Assembly (NCBI RefSeq): GCF_001684965.1
Contig: NZ_MAYG01000001.1
Coordinates: forward strand, 124,001-188,000
Direction of reading: 5' to 3'
Origin: Chryseobacterium arthrosphaerae
GTDB lineage: Bacteria > Bacteroidota > Bacteroidia > Flavobacteriales > Weeksellaceae
Length of the DNA: 64,000 nt
The notes beneath the pieces are model-generated. The model searched no databases, was not told where the DNA came from, and was given only the letters and a program-made list of their open reading frames with translations. How positions within the stretch are numbered: the stretch's first letter is position 1; each line of letters begins with the position of its first letter. Shown one piece after another: positions 1 to 8,048 of the stretch. A program made the translations under genes and the position numbers.

Positions 1-334
1 GTGCAATCGCTTTACGGAATGATGCTGTTGCTTTATCTCTATTCAGGTCCTGATAGTACAATCCTTCATAGTAATAATAGACAGCCGATGTAAAACGATC
101 CTGTGCTCCCAGTTGTTTTCCGTTTTGCAGATATTTTTTACTTAAAAGACTGTCTGTATTTTTATAATAATCGGAAAGGTGAAAATAGGCATTGGCTTTA
201 GAAATATTATCGACATGGCTGCCAATCCTGGATTGAAGGCTGTCAGTATATTTTTTTTCGTTAAGGGGAAATAACCCCTGAGCCTTTACGGTAAAGTGGA
301 TTAGAATATATAAAATACACCATAATCGCTTCAT
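1..334 (-). CDS. secreted helical-repeat-like protein, N-terminal part only
   Basis: This minus-strand reading frame starts with ATG at 332-334 and is open to the left edge of the window, so only about 111 N-terminal residues are visible. It begins with a short signal peptide (MKRLWCILYILIHFTVKAQG) and continues with a helical, Tyr- and Lys-rich sequence (SKANAYFHLSDYYKNTDSLL, then a YYYYEGLYYQDLNRDKA stretch). Such sequence is typical of tetratricopeptide-like repeats in secreted Bacteroidota proteins, often the sensor part of a histidine kinase or a transcriptional regulator. Which of these it is cannot be decided because the C-terminal part lies outside the window. The next gene at 516 is divergent, with 181 bp between them. 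Confidence 0.7.
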   Translation of the reverse strand, partial: MKRLWCILYILIHFTVKAQGLFPLNEKKYTDSLQSRIGSHVDNISKANAYFHLSDYYKNTDSLLSKKYLQNGKQLGAQDRFTSAVYYYYEGLYYQDLNRDKATASFRKAIA

Positions 335-515
335 CAGTTTAATTTTCAACGTTGTCGTTCAGTTTTTTTATGAATATGTGAATATAATTAAAAAAATACG
401 GATGAAAAATACCGGGAAATAGGTAGAAAAAAATACATTTTTTTTAGGGTTGTGCTTTATAATATTCTCTGATAGTTTTGCGGGAACAGATAATAAGCAT
501 AACTAAATTATTAAA

Positions 516-1022
516 ATGAAAAAGAGAATTTTTATACTGGGCATGGTATCCCTTTTTGGTATGATGAATGCACAAAGAATACAGAAGGGAGAAGCCCAGA
601 TCAACGTAGATCTAGGGGTTGCCGACGGATGGGGATTACCGGTGTCAATAGGCGTTGATTATGCCATACACAATGATATTACAGTGGGAATTCAAGGAAG
701 CTATGCCACAGAAAAATATACAGGAGATATTAAAGGAAGCTGGCTGGGGATAGGAGCCAACGGGAATTATCATTTCAATACGCTGTTGAAAATTCCTAAT
801 AAATGGGATTTCTATGCAGGTGCCACGCTGGCCTACAACTCATTTTCCTATAAGTACAACGGATCAGATTACGATTACTTTGATGGGAAATCTTCCGGTG
901 TAGGTTTTGCAGGTCAGGTGGGAGGAAGATACTTCTTTACCAATAACCTTGCCCTGCATGTAGAACTCGGAGGCGGAACTGTAGCTTCAGGCGGAAAGGC
1001 CGGGCTTACGTACAAATTCTAA
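516..1022 (+). CDS. outer membrane beta-barrel protein
   Basis: A 168-residue protein with a Sec signal peptide ending about residue 19 (MKKRIFILGMVSLFGMMNAQ). The rest alternates Gly- and aromatic-rich strands typical of an eight-stranded outer-membrane barrel, with strand-like stretches such as GSWLGIGANGNYHF and GQVGGRYFFTNNLALHVELG. It ends in a terminal aromatic residue (LTYKF), the usual C-terminal signal for barrel assembly. Small porin-like proteins of this length are common in Flavobacteriia and usually have no known substrate. It is a single gene, divergent from the gene at 1-334 and convergent with tyrS. The function beyond 'small barrel' is not inferable. Confidence 0.8.
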   Translation: MKKRIFILGMVSLFGMMNAQRIQKGEAQINVDLGVADGWGLPVSIGVDYAIHNDITVGIQGSYATEKYTGDIKGSWLGIGANGNYHFNTLLKIPNKWDFYAGATLAYNSFSYKYNGSDYDYFDGKSSGVGFAGQVGGRYFFTNNLALHVELGGGTVASGGKAGLTYKF

Positions 1023-1067
1023 ATAGGTGAACAGATTTTTAATGCTAAAAATTGATACTTTTCTCAA

Positions 1068-1101
1068 TGAAACCGTGGAGCTAATCTGCGGTTTTTTGTT
1101 T
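1068..1101 (+). terminator. weak terminator after the barrel gene
   Basis: A short stem (AAACCG...CGGTTT) about 45 bp after the stop at 1022 is followed by a run of T residues (TTTTTTGTTTTT). The loop is long, so this is a modest candidate. Confidence 0.4.
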
Positions 1102-1115
1102 TTCAAGGATAAAAA

Positions 1116-1160
1116 ATAAACCTGCTTAAACTCTTTCTCTAAAAGGTTTAAACAGGTTTA
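1116..1160 (-). terminator. Rho-independent terminator of tyrS
   Basis: The arms TAAACCTGcTTAAAC and GTTTAAaCAGGTTTA pair almost perfectly. Read on the minus strand the stem is followed by TTTTTT, 20 bp beyond the tyrS stop codon. Confidence 0.75.
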
Positions 1161-1180
1161 GTATTGAGTTTGTATTGTCG

Positions 1181-2476
1181 TTAAATTACCTTTACAATAA
1201 AATAGCTTTTCTTTCCTTTCTGAAGCAATAAGAATTTACCGTCAATAAGATCACTTTCATTAGCGGTAAAAGTATCATTCACCTTTTGCTTGTTTACAGA
1301 AATTGAATTTCCTTTGATCTCTCTCTGGGCTTCACTTTTAGACTTTAAAAATCCTGATTTTTCAGAAAGAAGGTCAATGATGTTTACGCCCAGCACATCT
1401 GCTTTAGCCACCTCTTTTTGAGGAACCCCGTCAAAAACCTCAAGGAATGTTTCTTCATCAAGGCTTACCAGATCTTCGGCAGTAGAGCGTCCGAAAAGAA
1501 TTTCAGATGCTTTCAGTGCCTTTTCATATTCTTCTTTGCCATGTACCCAAACGGTGACCTCTTCAGCAAGTTTCTTTTGCAGTTTTCTTTCGTGAGCAGC
1601 CGTTTTGTGCTCTTCTATCAATGCTTCAATCTCTTCTTTTCCTAAGAACGTATAGAATTTGATGAATCTTTCAGCATCTTCATCCGTTGCATTCAGCCAG
1701 AACTGATAGAACTTATAAGGTGAAGTTTTCTTTTTATCAAGCCAGTAGTTTTCCCCGCTTTCAGATTTTCCGAATTTTGATCCGTCAGCTTTTGTAATCA
1801 AAGGAACTGTAAGGGCAAATGCTTCTCCCTGGGCCTTTCTGCGGATCAGCTCAGTTCCGGTAGTGATATTTCCCCACTGGTCAGAACCTCCCATCTGTAA
1901 TTTTACATTATTGTTTTGGTACAAATGAAGGAAATCATATCCCTGAATCAGCTGATAGGTAAATTCTGTAAAGCTCATTCCATCTGCTCCGCTTTCTCCG
2001 GAGAATCTTTTCTTTACAGAATCTTTAGCCATCATGTAGTTCACTGTGATATTCTTCCCTACATTTTTGGCAAAATCAAGGAAAGAAATATTCTTCATCC
2101 AGTCGTAGTTGTTGACCAGTTCAGCCTTGTTGGGTTCATTCCCTGCAAAATCAAGGAACCTTGAAAGCTGGTTTTTCAGACAGTCTACATAATGTAAAAG
2201 AGTTTCTTCATCCAGAAGATTTCTTTCTGCCGATTTACCGGATGGGTCTCCGATCATTCCTGTAGCACCTCCTACCAAAGCGATTGGCTTGTGACCATGC
2301 TGCTGGAAGTGAGCGAGAATCTTTATCTGGATAAGACTTCCGATATGTAAAGAATCGGCCGTAGGATCAAAACCAATATATGCCGTAGTTACCTCTTTAT
2401 TCAGTTGTTCATCGGTTCCTGGCATCATATCGGCAAACAGACCACGCCATTTCAGTTCTTCTATAAAGGAATTCAT
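1181..2476 (-). CDS. tyrS: tyrosine--tRNA ligase
   Basis: Charges tRNA-Tyr with tyrosine in the cytoplasm using ATP, an essential step of translation. The 431-residue length is that of bacterial TyrRS. The class I signature HIGS is at residues 44-47 and the KMSKS-equivalent loop reads KFGKS at 234-238. The tyrosine/tRNA-binding segments GGSDQWGN (196-203) and [13 protein letters not shown] (173-185) are present. The C-terminal 80 residues have the S4 RNA-binding pattern ([20 protein letters not shown]). The start at 2476 is preceded by a TATCTTTG promoter box. The gene stands alone and has its own terminator at 1116-1160. Confidence 0.97.
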   Translation of the reverse strand: MNSFIEELKWRGLFADMMPGTDEQLNKEVTTAYIGFDPTADSLHIGSLIQIKILAHFQQHGHKPIALVGGATGMIGDPSGKSAERNLLDEETLLHYVDCLKNQLSRFLDFAGNEPNKAELVNNYDWMKNISFLDFAKNVGKNITVNYMMAKDSVKKRFSGESGADGMSFTEFTYQLIQGYDFLHLYQNNNVKLQMGGSDQWGNITTGTELIRRKAQGEAFALTVPLITKADGSKFGKSESGENYWLDKKKTSPYKFYQFWLNATDEDAERFIKFYTFLGKEEIEALIEEHKTAAHERKLQKKLAEEVTVWVHGKEEYEKALKASEILFGRSTAEDLVSLDEETFLEVFDGVPQKEVAKADVLGVNIIDLLSEKSGFLKSKSEAQREIKGNSISVNKQKVNDTFTANESDLIDGKFLLLQKGKKSYFIVKVI

Positions 2477-2505
2477 TTGATTTTTTACTTTAAAATTTTA
2501 AGAGG

Positions 2506-2513
2506 CAAAGATA
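2506..2513 (-). promoter_or_regulatory. -7 promoter box of tyrS
   Basis: On the minus strand the sequence reads TATCTTTG, a perfect TAnnTTTG Bacteroidota -7 element, about 30 nt before the tyrS start codon. The same extended core (TTATCTTTGCCTCTT) occurs upstream of lgt at 53478-53485. No clear -33 TTTG was found. Confidence 0.6.
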
Positions 2514-2716
2514 ATAAATTCAGAAGTATTGAAGAGAGCTGAGAATTATTTAAGATAAATAAATTCAGGTAAGGAAGTCGGAGGCTGGAAGAGGAGGAGT
2601 TATAGAGGTTTGAAAAATAAGCAGGGTTTATATGGTATTAATTTTGAGTCCGGCTAAAAAACTTCATTCAACAGGAACTTCCAGCTTCCCACCTCTCTGT
2701 TTTTGCCATTTCACAA

Positions 2717-2748
2717 TTTGCCTTTTTGTCTCAAATACTTTATATTTG
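2717..2748 (+). promoter_or_regulatory. promoter of the ECF sigma factor gene
   Basis: A perfect Bacteroidota sigma-ABfr promoter: TTTG at 2717-2720, a 20-bp spacer, and TATATTTG (TAnnTTTG) at 2741-2748. Transcription would begin within a few bases of the ATG at 2755, giving an almost leaderless message. It also rules out the longer reading frame that begins at 2632. Confidence 0.7.
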
Positions 2749-2754
2749 TTATTA

Positions 2755-3315
2755 ATGAACGACGAACAGCTATTCCTGCTCATCCAGAAGGCCAAAGACA
2801 AGGATCAGAAGGCCCAGACTAAACTCATCAATGTTTTTTGGGTGGATGTTTTCTCATTTGTAATGAAAAAAGTAAGGGATGAAAATGATGCCGATGAGAT
2901 CACCGTAAACGTTTTCTCCAAAGTATTGTCGAAACTGGATATGTTCGATCCGCATTTTCAGTTTAAAACCTGGATTCTGACCATTGCCCAGAACACCGTG
3001 ATTGATTTCTGGCGGAAAAAGAGCCGTGAAAATGAAGACTCCATCGAAAATCTGGATGAAGTTAAAAATCAATATGCAAAATCTCCCGAAGAACTTCTTA
3101 TTTCTGAAGAAGAGCAAAAGAAGATTATCAAAACCATAGAATCTCTGGATGCCAACTATCAGGATATCATCAAACTGAGATTTTTTGAAGAAAAGAGCAT
3201 CAAAGAAATTGCTGAAGAGCTGGGAATTTCTGTGGCCAATACCAAAGTCCGTGTGATGCGCGCCAAAAAGGTACTGGCCGAATTATTGAAAAATAACGAG
3301 TTTGAAGACAATTGA
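2755..3315 (+). CDS. RNA polymerase ECF-type sigma factor
   Basis: A sigma-70-family factor of the small ECF type, about 186 residues from the ATG at 2755. Region 2 is recognisable as DVFSFVMKKVRDENDADEIT followed by VFSKVLSKL and the WILTIAQNTVIDFWRKK segment, which contacts the -10 region. Region 4 is the C-terminal helix-turn-helix (YQDIIKLRFFEEKSIKEIAE, then ELGISVANTKVRVMRAKK). The frame is open upstream to 2632, but that stretch is low-complexity, contains a perfect promoter (2717-2748) and is probably untranslated. No anti-sigma gene follows. Only a 19-codon overlapping frame (3302-3361) lies downstream, so how it is controlled cannot be seen. Confidence 0.9.
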   Translation: MNDEQLFLLIQKAKDKDQKAQTKLINVFWVDVFSFVMKKVRDENDADEITVNVFSKVLSKLDMFDPHFQFKTWILTIAQNTVIDFWRKKSRENEDSIENLDEVKNQYAKSPEELLISEEEQKKIIKTIESLDANYQDIIKLRFFEEKSIKEIAEELGISVANTKVRVMRAKKVLAELLKNNEFEDN

Positions 3316-3372
3316 TCTGGTCAGAAAACATATTGACATAATGCTGCAAATGCACAAATAACAATCCCCATA

Positions 3373-3417
3373 TTTCTATGTCATTAAAAATAAACAACAT
3401 AGAAACATAGTTTTTTA
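3373..3417 (+). terminator. terminator-like hairpin after the sigma factor gene
   Basis: A perfect 9-bp inverted repeat (TTTCTATGT / ACATAGAAA, loop 15 nt) is followed within 5 nt by TTTTTT. Nested CTATG/CATAG copies allow alternative pairings. It is 58 bp after the sigma factor stop. Confidence 0.5.
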
Positions 3418-3611
3418 TATTATTCATGCATTTTTGGTAGAAGAAATATGAATATGGCTGGTTTTCATATCTCCCGAATCATTCTGTGGGTTAATATTAT
3501 AATTAGACATAGCAGCCGGAATACGGGTTTCATAAAATATTTTGCGTTTTAAAATCCAGAATTATCTGTTTCATCAATGCCTCTGTTTGATTGTTTCGAT
3601 AAAAAAATCAC

Positions 3612-3619
3612 TAACTTTG
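3612..3619 (+). promoter_or_regulatory. -7 promoter box of lipA
   Basis: TAACTTTG matches TAnnTTTG exactly. A TTTG at 3586-3589 could be the -33 element with a 22-bp spacer, slightly longer than usual. It lies 20 bp before the lipA ATG at 3640. Confidence 0.6.
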
Positions 3620-3639
3620 AACCTCAATTTGAGAAATAA

Positions 3640-4506
3640 ATGGAAAATTTAGTTCAGGATACTACCGTTCAGAAACCAAAGTGGATTCGTGTAAAACTTC
3701 CTACCGGAAAGAACTACAGAGAACTGAGAACCTTGGTTGATAAATATAAATTAAATACAATTTGCCAGAGCGGAAGCTGCCCGAATATGGGTGAGTGCTG
3801 GGGAGAAGGTACGGCAACATTCATGATCCTTGGAAACATCTGTACAAGAAGCTGTGGATTCTGTGGTGTAAAAACAGGAAAACCACTGGATGTCAACTGG
3901 GATGAACCTGAAAAAGTAGCCCGTTCCATTAAATTAATGAAGATCAAACACGCTGTACTTACCTCTGTGGACCGTGATGATCTGAAAGATATGGGATCTA
4001 TCCTTTGGGGCGAAACAGTAAATGCCGTAAGAAGAATATCTCCGGGAACTACGATGGAAACATTGATTCCGGATTTCCAGGGAATTACCAAACACCTTGA
4101 CAGGCTGGTAGAAGTAGCACCTGAAGTCATCTCCCACAATATGGAAACGGTAAAACGTCTGACCAGAGAAGTAAGAATTCAGGCTAAATATGAAAGAAGC
4201 CTTGAAGTATTGAGATACTTAAAAGAAGCCGGACAGAGAAGAACAAAAACAGGAGTAATGCTTGGGCTGGGAGAAACCAGAGATGAGGTTTTCCAGACTA
4301 TTGAAGACATCAGAAATGCCAATGTAGATGTGATCACTCTGGGCCAATACCTTCAGCCGACCAAAAAACATCTTCCTGTAAAGAAATTTATCACTCCGGA
4401 AGAATTTGATGAGTTTGGAGATTTTGCAAGAAGTTTAGGATTCAGACACGTTGAAAGTTCACCTCTTGTAAGAAGCTCTTACCACGCAGAGAAACATATT
4501 CACTAA
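3640..4506 (+). CDS. lipA: lipoyl synthase
   Basis: A radical SAM enzyme that inserts two sulfur atoms into protein-bound octanoyl groups to form lipoate on 2-oxoacid dehydrogenases and the glycine cleavage system. The 288-residue protein has both diagnostic cysteine sets: CX4CX5C at C42, C47 and C53 for the auxiliary 4Fe-4S cluster, and CX3CX2C at C68, C72 and C75 (CTRSCGFC) for the radical SAM cluster. The C-terminal RSSYHAEK contains the serine that ligates the auxiliary cluster in this family. Transcribed alone, with a terminator at 4513-4545. Confidence 0.97.
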   Translation: MENLVQDTTVQKPKWIRVKLPTGKNYRELRTLVDKYKLNTICQSGSCPNMGECWGEGTATFMILGNICTRSCGFCGVKTGKPLDVNWDEPEKVARSIKLMKIKHAVLTSVDRDDLKDMGSILWGETVNAVRRISPGTTMETLIPDFQGITKHLDRLVEVAPEVISHNMETVKRLTREVRIQAKYERSLEVLRYLKEAGQRRTKTGVMLGLGETRDEVFQTIEDIRNANVDVITLGQYLQPTKKHLPVKKFITPEEFDEFGDFARSLGFRHVESSPLVRSSYHAEKHIH

Positions 4507-4512
4507 AATACA

Positions 4513-4545
4513 GACCGTTCAGCAATGAGCGGTTTTTGTTTTTTA
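4513..4545 (+). terminator. terminator of lipA
   Basis: The stem ACCGTTCA / TGAGCGGT around a GCAA loop is followed by TTTTTGTTTTTT. The same hairpin and following bases (GGTGGCAGGT) recur after the first M13 peptidase gene at 24373-24403. Confidence 0.75.
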
Positions 4546-4631
4546 GGTGGCAGGTTACAGATTGCAGGTGGCTCGGCCAAAAGTTAAAGACTTCAGATTG
4601 CATAGAACCAGTGTTGAAATATCTTTTCAAT

Positions 4632-5531
4632 TTATTTATCACATGCAGTCTCCCTCGTAATTCCCGCAATCCGCCCATTGACTTCAATAGGTCTGAAATG
4701 TTTTTTCTTGAACTCAGATGGCGTTTCTCCCGTATGCTGCTTGAATAACTTATTGAAATAGGAAAGACTTTCAAAACCAACCTGAAAACAGACTTCTGTC
4801 ACTGAATAATCTTTTAAAAGAAATATTTTTGCCTGGTTGATCCTGTAATTGTTAACAAAATCGGTAAAGGTCATATTCGTCTGTTTCTTAAAATAACGGC
4901 AGAAGGCTGGAGTGCTTAAACCTACTGTTTGGGCTATGTCATTGACATTAGGTTTTTTATCATAGTTTTCATGGATGTAATCGTAGATGGTGCCCATTCT
5001 GATCTTGTCATTCAAAAACCATTTGATTCTTGTGTCTTCCTTATTCAGTTCTTTTACCTCCGCAGAATCGGCCAGGATCTTCAAAATTTCTATGAGCCCC
5101 ATGAAAGATTCAAAACTATTTTTGTCCCGGATGATCTGAAGCTTTTCAACCACTGTTTTTTTGGTTTCTCCATAGAAAGACAAGCCCAGATAAGAGCGTT
5201 CCAACAGTTTTTTTATATTTTCAAATTCAGGAACGGGCAGAATAATATCCTGAAGAAAATTTTCCCGCATCTGCAGTACAAGTTGCCTGCATTCCGTCTG
5301 AATACCATAATCGAAATTGAGATGAGGAACATTGGCGCCAATTAATAAAAGATCACTGTCTGTAAAACCGGAAATATCTTTACCTACGTGTCGGATTCCG
5401 TTGGTGGCCTCTACATAAACCAGTTCTGTTTCAGGATGATAATGCCAGAAAAAACAGTTTTTCAGAGAGGGAGAGAAGAGCTTGAATGACTTTCCTTTTT
5501 CAAACGTAATATTTTCTTTCTGAATTTTCAT
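4632..5531 (-). CDS. AraC-family transcriptional regulator
   Basis: A 299-residue one-component regulator. The N-terminal half reads as a cupin-like sensing domain (FFWHYHPETELVYVEATNGI at about 28-47). The C-terminal ~100 residues carry the double helix-turn-helix of the AraC/XylS family: VNDIAQTVGLSTPAFCRYFK, then the second motif VTEVCFQVGFESLSYFNKLF and the family tail HTGETPSEFKK. It is divergent from the MFS transporter gene at 5715 with a 183-bp shared region, an arrangement in which the regulator usually controls the transporter. The ligand is not inferable. Confidence 0.92.
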   Translation of the reverse strand: MKIQKENITFEKGKSFKLFSPSLKNCFFWHYHPETELVYVEATNGIRHVGKDISGFTDSDLLLIGANVPHLNFDYGIQTECRQLVLQMRENFLQDIILPVPEFENIKKLLERSYLGLSFYGETKKTVVEKLQIIRDKNSFESFMGLIEILKILADSAEVKELNKEDTRIKWFLNDKIRMGTIYDYIHENYDKKPNVNDIAQTVGLSTPAFCRYFKKQTNMTFTDFVNNYRINQAKIFLLKDYSVTEVCFQVGFESLSYFNKLFKQHTGETPSEFKKKHFRPIEVNGRIAGITRETACDK

Positions 5532-5714
5532 TGTGTTCTGTTTTGATTGTTTCTGAATTTAAAATTAAATAAAAAGGTTAATACGGAGCAAATTTTTATC
5601 ATTCAGAGAGAAGTGAAATCCAATCTTTCTGTCGAATTTTGCACTTTCATAATTTGAAGATGGGAAAAGCCATTTTTTTAATTTAAAAATAATATAATAA
5701 AAGAATCAGCAATA

Positions 5715-6917
5715 ATGAAGATTGATAAACGAATAATACCGCTGGCAATAGGCGGTTTGGGAATAGGAACCACAGAATTTACCGTAATGGGGCTTCTTCC
5801 GGATATTGCCAAAACATTACAGATCTCAATTCCGCAGGCCGGGCACCTGATTTCTGCCTATGCAATGGGAGTTGTCATTGGGGCTCCGATTCTGATCGGC
5901 TATTCTGTGAAGTTTCCGCCGAAAAAAGTACTGATTGCTTTTATGCTGCTGTTTACTTTATTCAACGGGCTTTCTGCAATTGCTCCCAATTACGGGACAA
6001 TGTTGATCATCAGGTTTATGTCCGGGCTTCCTCACGGAGCATTTTTCGGAGTAGGAACGGTGGTTGCGGCTAAAATGGCAGGAAAAGGAAAAGAAGCATT
6101 TTATATATCGATGATGTTTACAGGGCTTACCGTGGCCAATCTGGTGATGGTTCCTCTGGTAACATATATCGGGCATACTTTCCACTGGAGGCTGTATTTT
6201 GCCATTGTAGCTCTGATTGGTGTTTTTGCATTATTATTTTTAAAATTATGGCTACCCGCCATGGAGGCCAATCAGAATACCCATTTCCTGGAAGAACTCA
6301 AATTCCTGAAGAAGAAGCAATCCTGGCTGGTGCTGGCGATTACCGCAATCGGATTTGGAGGGCTTTTTACCTGGTTGAGTTACATTACTCCTTTAATGAC
6401 CGTAATTTCCGGAGTTGCTTCCAGCCAGATGGCCTATGTAATGGTGCTGGCAGGAGCTGGAATGGTTGTAGGAAACCTGGGAGGAGGTGTTATTTCAGAT
6501 AAATTGGGACCGGAGAAAACCTGTGCGCTTCTGATATTCCTGATGATGATTTCCCTGATGGGGGTATTCTTACTTTCCGAACACCAGAATATTGCTTTTG
6601 TACTTACCTTTATGTGTGGGGCTTTATCCATGTCTATTGCGGCACCTATTAATATTATGATGATGAAAGCGGCACCGGGAAGTGAAATGATGGCAGCGGC
6701 TTTTATGCAGGCAGGATTTAATATTGCAAATGCTATGGGAGCTTTTTTTGGCGGAATACCCTTAGAATACGGATTACCTTTCAACTATCCGTCATTGGTT
6801 GGGGTTGGGATGACCTTTATTGGATTTGCAATCAGCGTAAGATATATGTACCTGTACGGTTCGGCAACTGTTGCAGAAGAGGAAAACGCTGCAGAATGCG
6901 TTTCCTGTGATAAATAA
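5715..6917 (+). CDS. MFS transporter, AraJ-like
   Basis: A 400-residue inner-membrane protein with about 12 hydrophobic segments. The N-terminus (AIGGLGIGTTEFTVMGLLPD) is the hallmark of the AraJ/YdhP-type drug:H+ antiporter-1 subfamily. GLPHGAFFGVGTVVAAKMAG in the TM4-5 region fits the same group. Members export sugars, drugs or metabolites and the substrate cannot be told from sequence. The gene is probably controlled by the divergent AraC-type gene at 4632-5531. A bidirectional terminator at 6971-7014 separates it from the convergent lectin gene. Confidence 0.9.
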   Translation: MKIDKRIIPLAIGGLGIGTTEFTVMGLLPDIAKTLQISIPQAGHLISAYAMGVVIGAPILIGYSVKFPPKKVLIAFMLLFTLFNGLSAIAPNYGTMLIIRFMSGLPHGAFFGVGTVVAAKMAGKGKEAFYISMMFTGLTVANLVMVPLVTYIGHTFHWRLYFAIVALIGVFALLFLKLWLPAMEANQNTHFLEELKFLKKKQSWLVLAITAIGFGGLFTWLSYITPLMTVISGVASSQMAYVMVLAGAGMVVGNLGGGVISDKLGPEKTCALLIFLMMISLMGVFLLSEHQNIAFVLTFMCGALSMSIAAPINIMMMKAAPGSEMMAAAFMQAGFNIANAMGAFFGGIPLEYGLPFNYPSLVGVGMTFIGFAISVRYMYLYGSATVAEEENAAECVSCDK

Positions 6918-6970
6918 AACAATATAATTTGTTACAGAACAGACTTTAAAAATCTGTAGGTAAAAAATAT

Positions 6971-7014
6971 AAAAGCTGCTTCAAAGTCAAAAAACAGACT
7001 TGAAGCAGCTTTTT
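6971..7014. terminator. bidirectional terminator between the MFS and lectin genes
   Basis: AAAGCTGCTTCAAaGTC pairs with GACTTGAAGCAGCTTT (one bulge), with A and T runs on the two sides. It can serve the MFS gene ending at 6917 and the convergent gene ending at 7034. Confidence 0.8.
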
Positions 7015-7033
7015 AAATAAGTTCTTCTTCAGA

Positions 7034-7378
7034 TCAGAATTTAAAGACACAGCCGCAAACGCTCATTTTGCCTTCTACAACTGTAGTCCATTGACCGTTC
7101 CACGTACCTCCATAAGACGCACAGATGGCCGGGCAAACTTCTTTAGCGTCTTCGTTGCTCCAGATCGGACCTGCTAAAACATCTAAAGTATATTCCGTAC
7201 TGCCGGTTGGCTCAGTGTTGAGTTCAACTTCTATAACGCTCATTTGTCCTTCTACAATGGTTGTCCATTGTCCGGTAAACTTTCCTAAGTGTGCTGCGGC
7301 GATACGTCCGCCTAATTTCTGTGCTTCGTCATTGCTCCATAGTGGTCCTGCAATAATGTTGATTTTGAATGTTGACAT
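7034..7378 (-). CDS. MVL-type mannan-binding lectin homologue
   Basis: A 114-residue protein made of two tandem repeats (about residues 6-52 and 64-112). Each has the pattern AGPxWSNxxA near its start and GQWTTxVEGxMSV near its end. This matches, in length and motif order, the cyanobacterial lectin MVL of Microcystis viridis, which binds the Man2-3GlcNAc2 core of high-mannose glycans. There is no signal peptide, so the product is probably cytoplasmic or released non-classically. Repeat 2 has four cysteines (C82, C86, C108, C110) that repeat 1 lacks. The gene has its own promoter and is flanked by terminators. Sugar binding is inferred from the family and its role in this cell is unknown. Confidence 0.85.
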   Translation of the reverse strand: MSTFKINIIAGPLWSNDEAQKLGGRIAAAHLGKFTGQWTTIVEGQMSVIEVELNTEPTGSTEYTLDVLAGPIWSNEDAKEVCPAICASYGGTWNGQWTTVVEGKMSVCGCVFKF

Positions 7379-7405
7379 GGTGAAAATTTTTATGGTTTAA
7401 CATTA

Positions 7406-7413
7406 CAAATGTA
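7406..7413 (-). promoter_or_regulatory. -7 promoter box of the lectin gene
   Basis: On the minus strand the sequence is TACATTTG, a perfect TAnnTTTG, 28 bp upstream of the ATG of the lectin gene. It predicts a short leader. Confidence 0.55.
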
Positions 7414-7504
7414 CTCACCATTATGGGAAATGTTTACCGTAGAATATACTAAATTAATTATTAGGTGTTTTTACGTATCGTATTGATATTGATTGGTATA
7501 TAAT

Positions 7505-7533
7505 GAAAAAGGCTGCCTTTAAAGGCAGCCTTT
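7505..7533 (-). terminator. terminator of the SpoIIAA-like gene
   Basis: Perfect stem AAAGGCTGCC / GGCAGCCTTT with a short central loop. Read on the minus strand it ends in TTTTT, 20 bp beyond the stop of the gene at 7553-7933. Confidence 0.85.
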
Positions 7534-7552
7534 CGCTGTTGTATAAGGTTGG

Positions 7553-7933
7553 TTAAGCTTCAACCTCATTACCGTTTTTACACCAGTAAAGTGCATTGTA
7601 TAAATTTTCCTTTGGGAAGGATTTAAATTCTCCGGGCATCAGAACACTGAAAACATCTGTAAAGTTCTGCACCCCTTCTTTGTCTGTAACGATGGCGGTA
7701 CGATTCCACTTGGCGAGGTTCTTTAACCCCAGCAGTAGATCTTCAAGCCAGGCTCCCATGGTAAAATTATCCAGATCGGTATCCAAATACAATAAGTAAT
7801 TCAGCTCACCGAATTGGTCTACTTTCTCTTTTACCCGCGGAATTACCAGTTTCTCAAAATCCTCTTTCGTTACAACTCCGGTTGCATTGAAAGCTGCAAC
7901 ATTCTCCGGAGCTTCTGGAATAATTGTTATCAT
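7553..7933 (-). CDS. SpoIIAA-like (STAS/SEC14-type) protein
   Basis: A 126-residue soluble protein with the layout of the SpoIIAA-like family. It has an N-terminal strand pair (VAAFNATGVVTKEDFEKLVI), a central strand (LNYLLYLDTDL), then WLEDLLLGLKNLAKWNRTAI and VTDKEGVQNFTDVFSVLMPG. Family members adopt a STAS/CRAL-TRIO-like fold and are often induced by stress, but their molecular role is unclear. It is transcribed alone and has its own terminator. There is no obvious functional link to the neighbouring lectin gene apart from shared orientation. Confidence 0.75.
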   Translation of the reverse strand: MITIIPEAPENVAAFNATGVVTKEDFEKLVIPRVKEKVDQFGELNYLLYLDTDLDNFTMGAWLEDLLLGLKNLAKWNRTAIVTDKEGVQNFTDVFSVLMPGEFKSFPKENLYNALYWCKNGNEVEA

Positions 7934-8048
7934 AATAAATATTTTATGGTGGTTTGATTTTTAAGAGATAACAATAACCACACCGTAATTTGATAATAAA
8001 TTGTTAAAATAGATTTAAATATTACTATTTTTAAGGTAAAATAGTAAT

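Larger units (their letters stand above)
3316..3639. other. intergenic region, sigma factor to lipA
   Basis: A 324-bp A+T-rich gap. It holds a hairpin with T-run (3373-3417) and the lipA promoter box (3612-3619). A 19-codon TTG-started frame overlapping the sigma gene stop (3302-3361) may be a gene remnant. No convincing gene. Confidence 0.5.

Noticed and set aside
2632..2754. N-terminal extension of the sigma factor gene
   Set aside because: The stretch contains a perfect promoter (2717-2748), is low-complexity and does not look like sigma region 2. The ATG at 2755 fits better.
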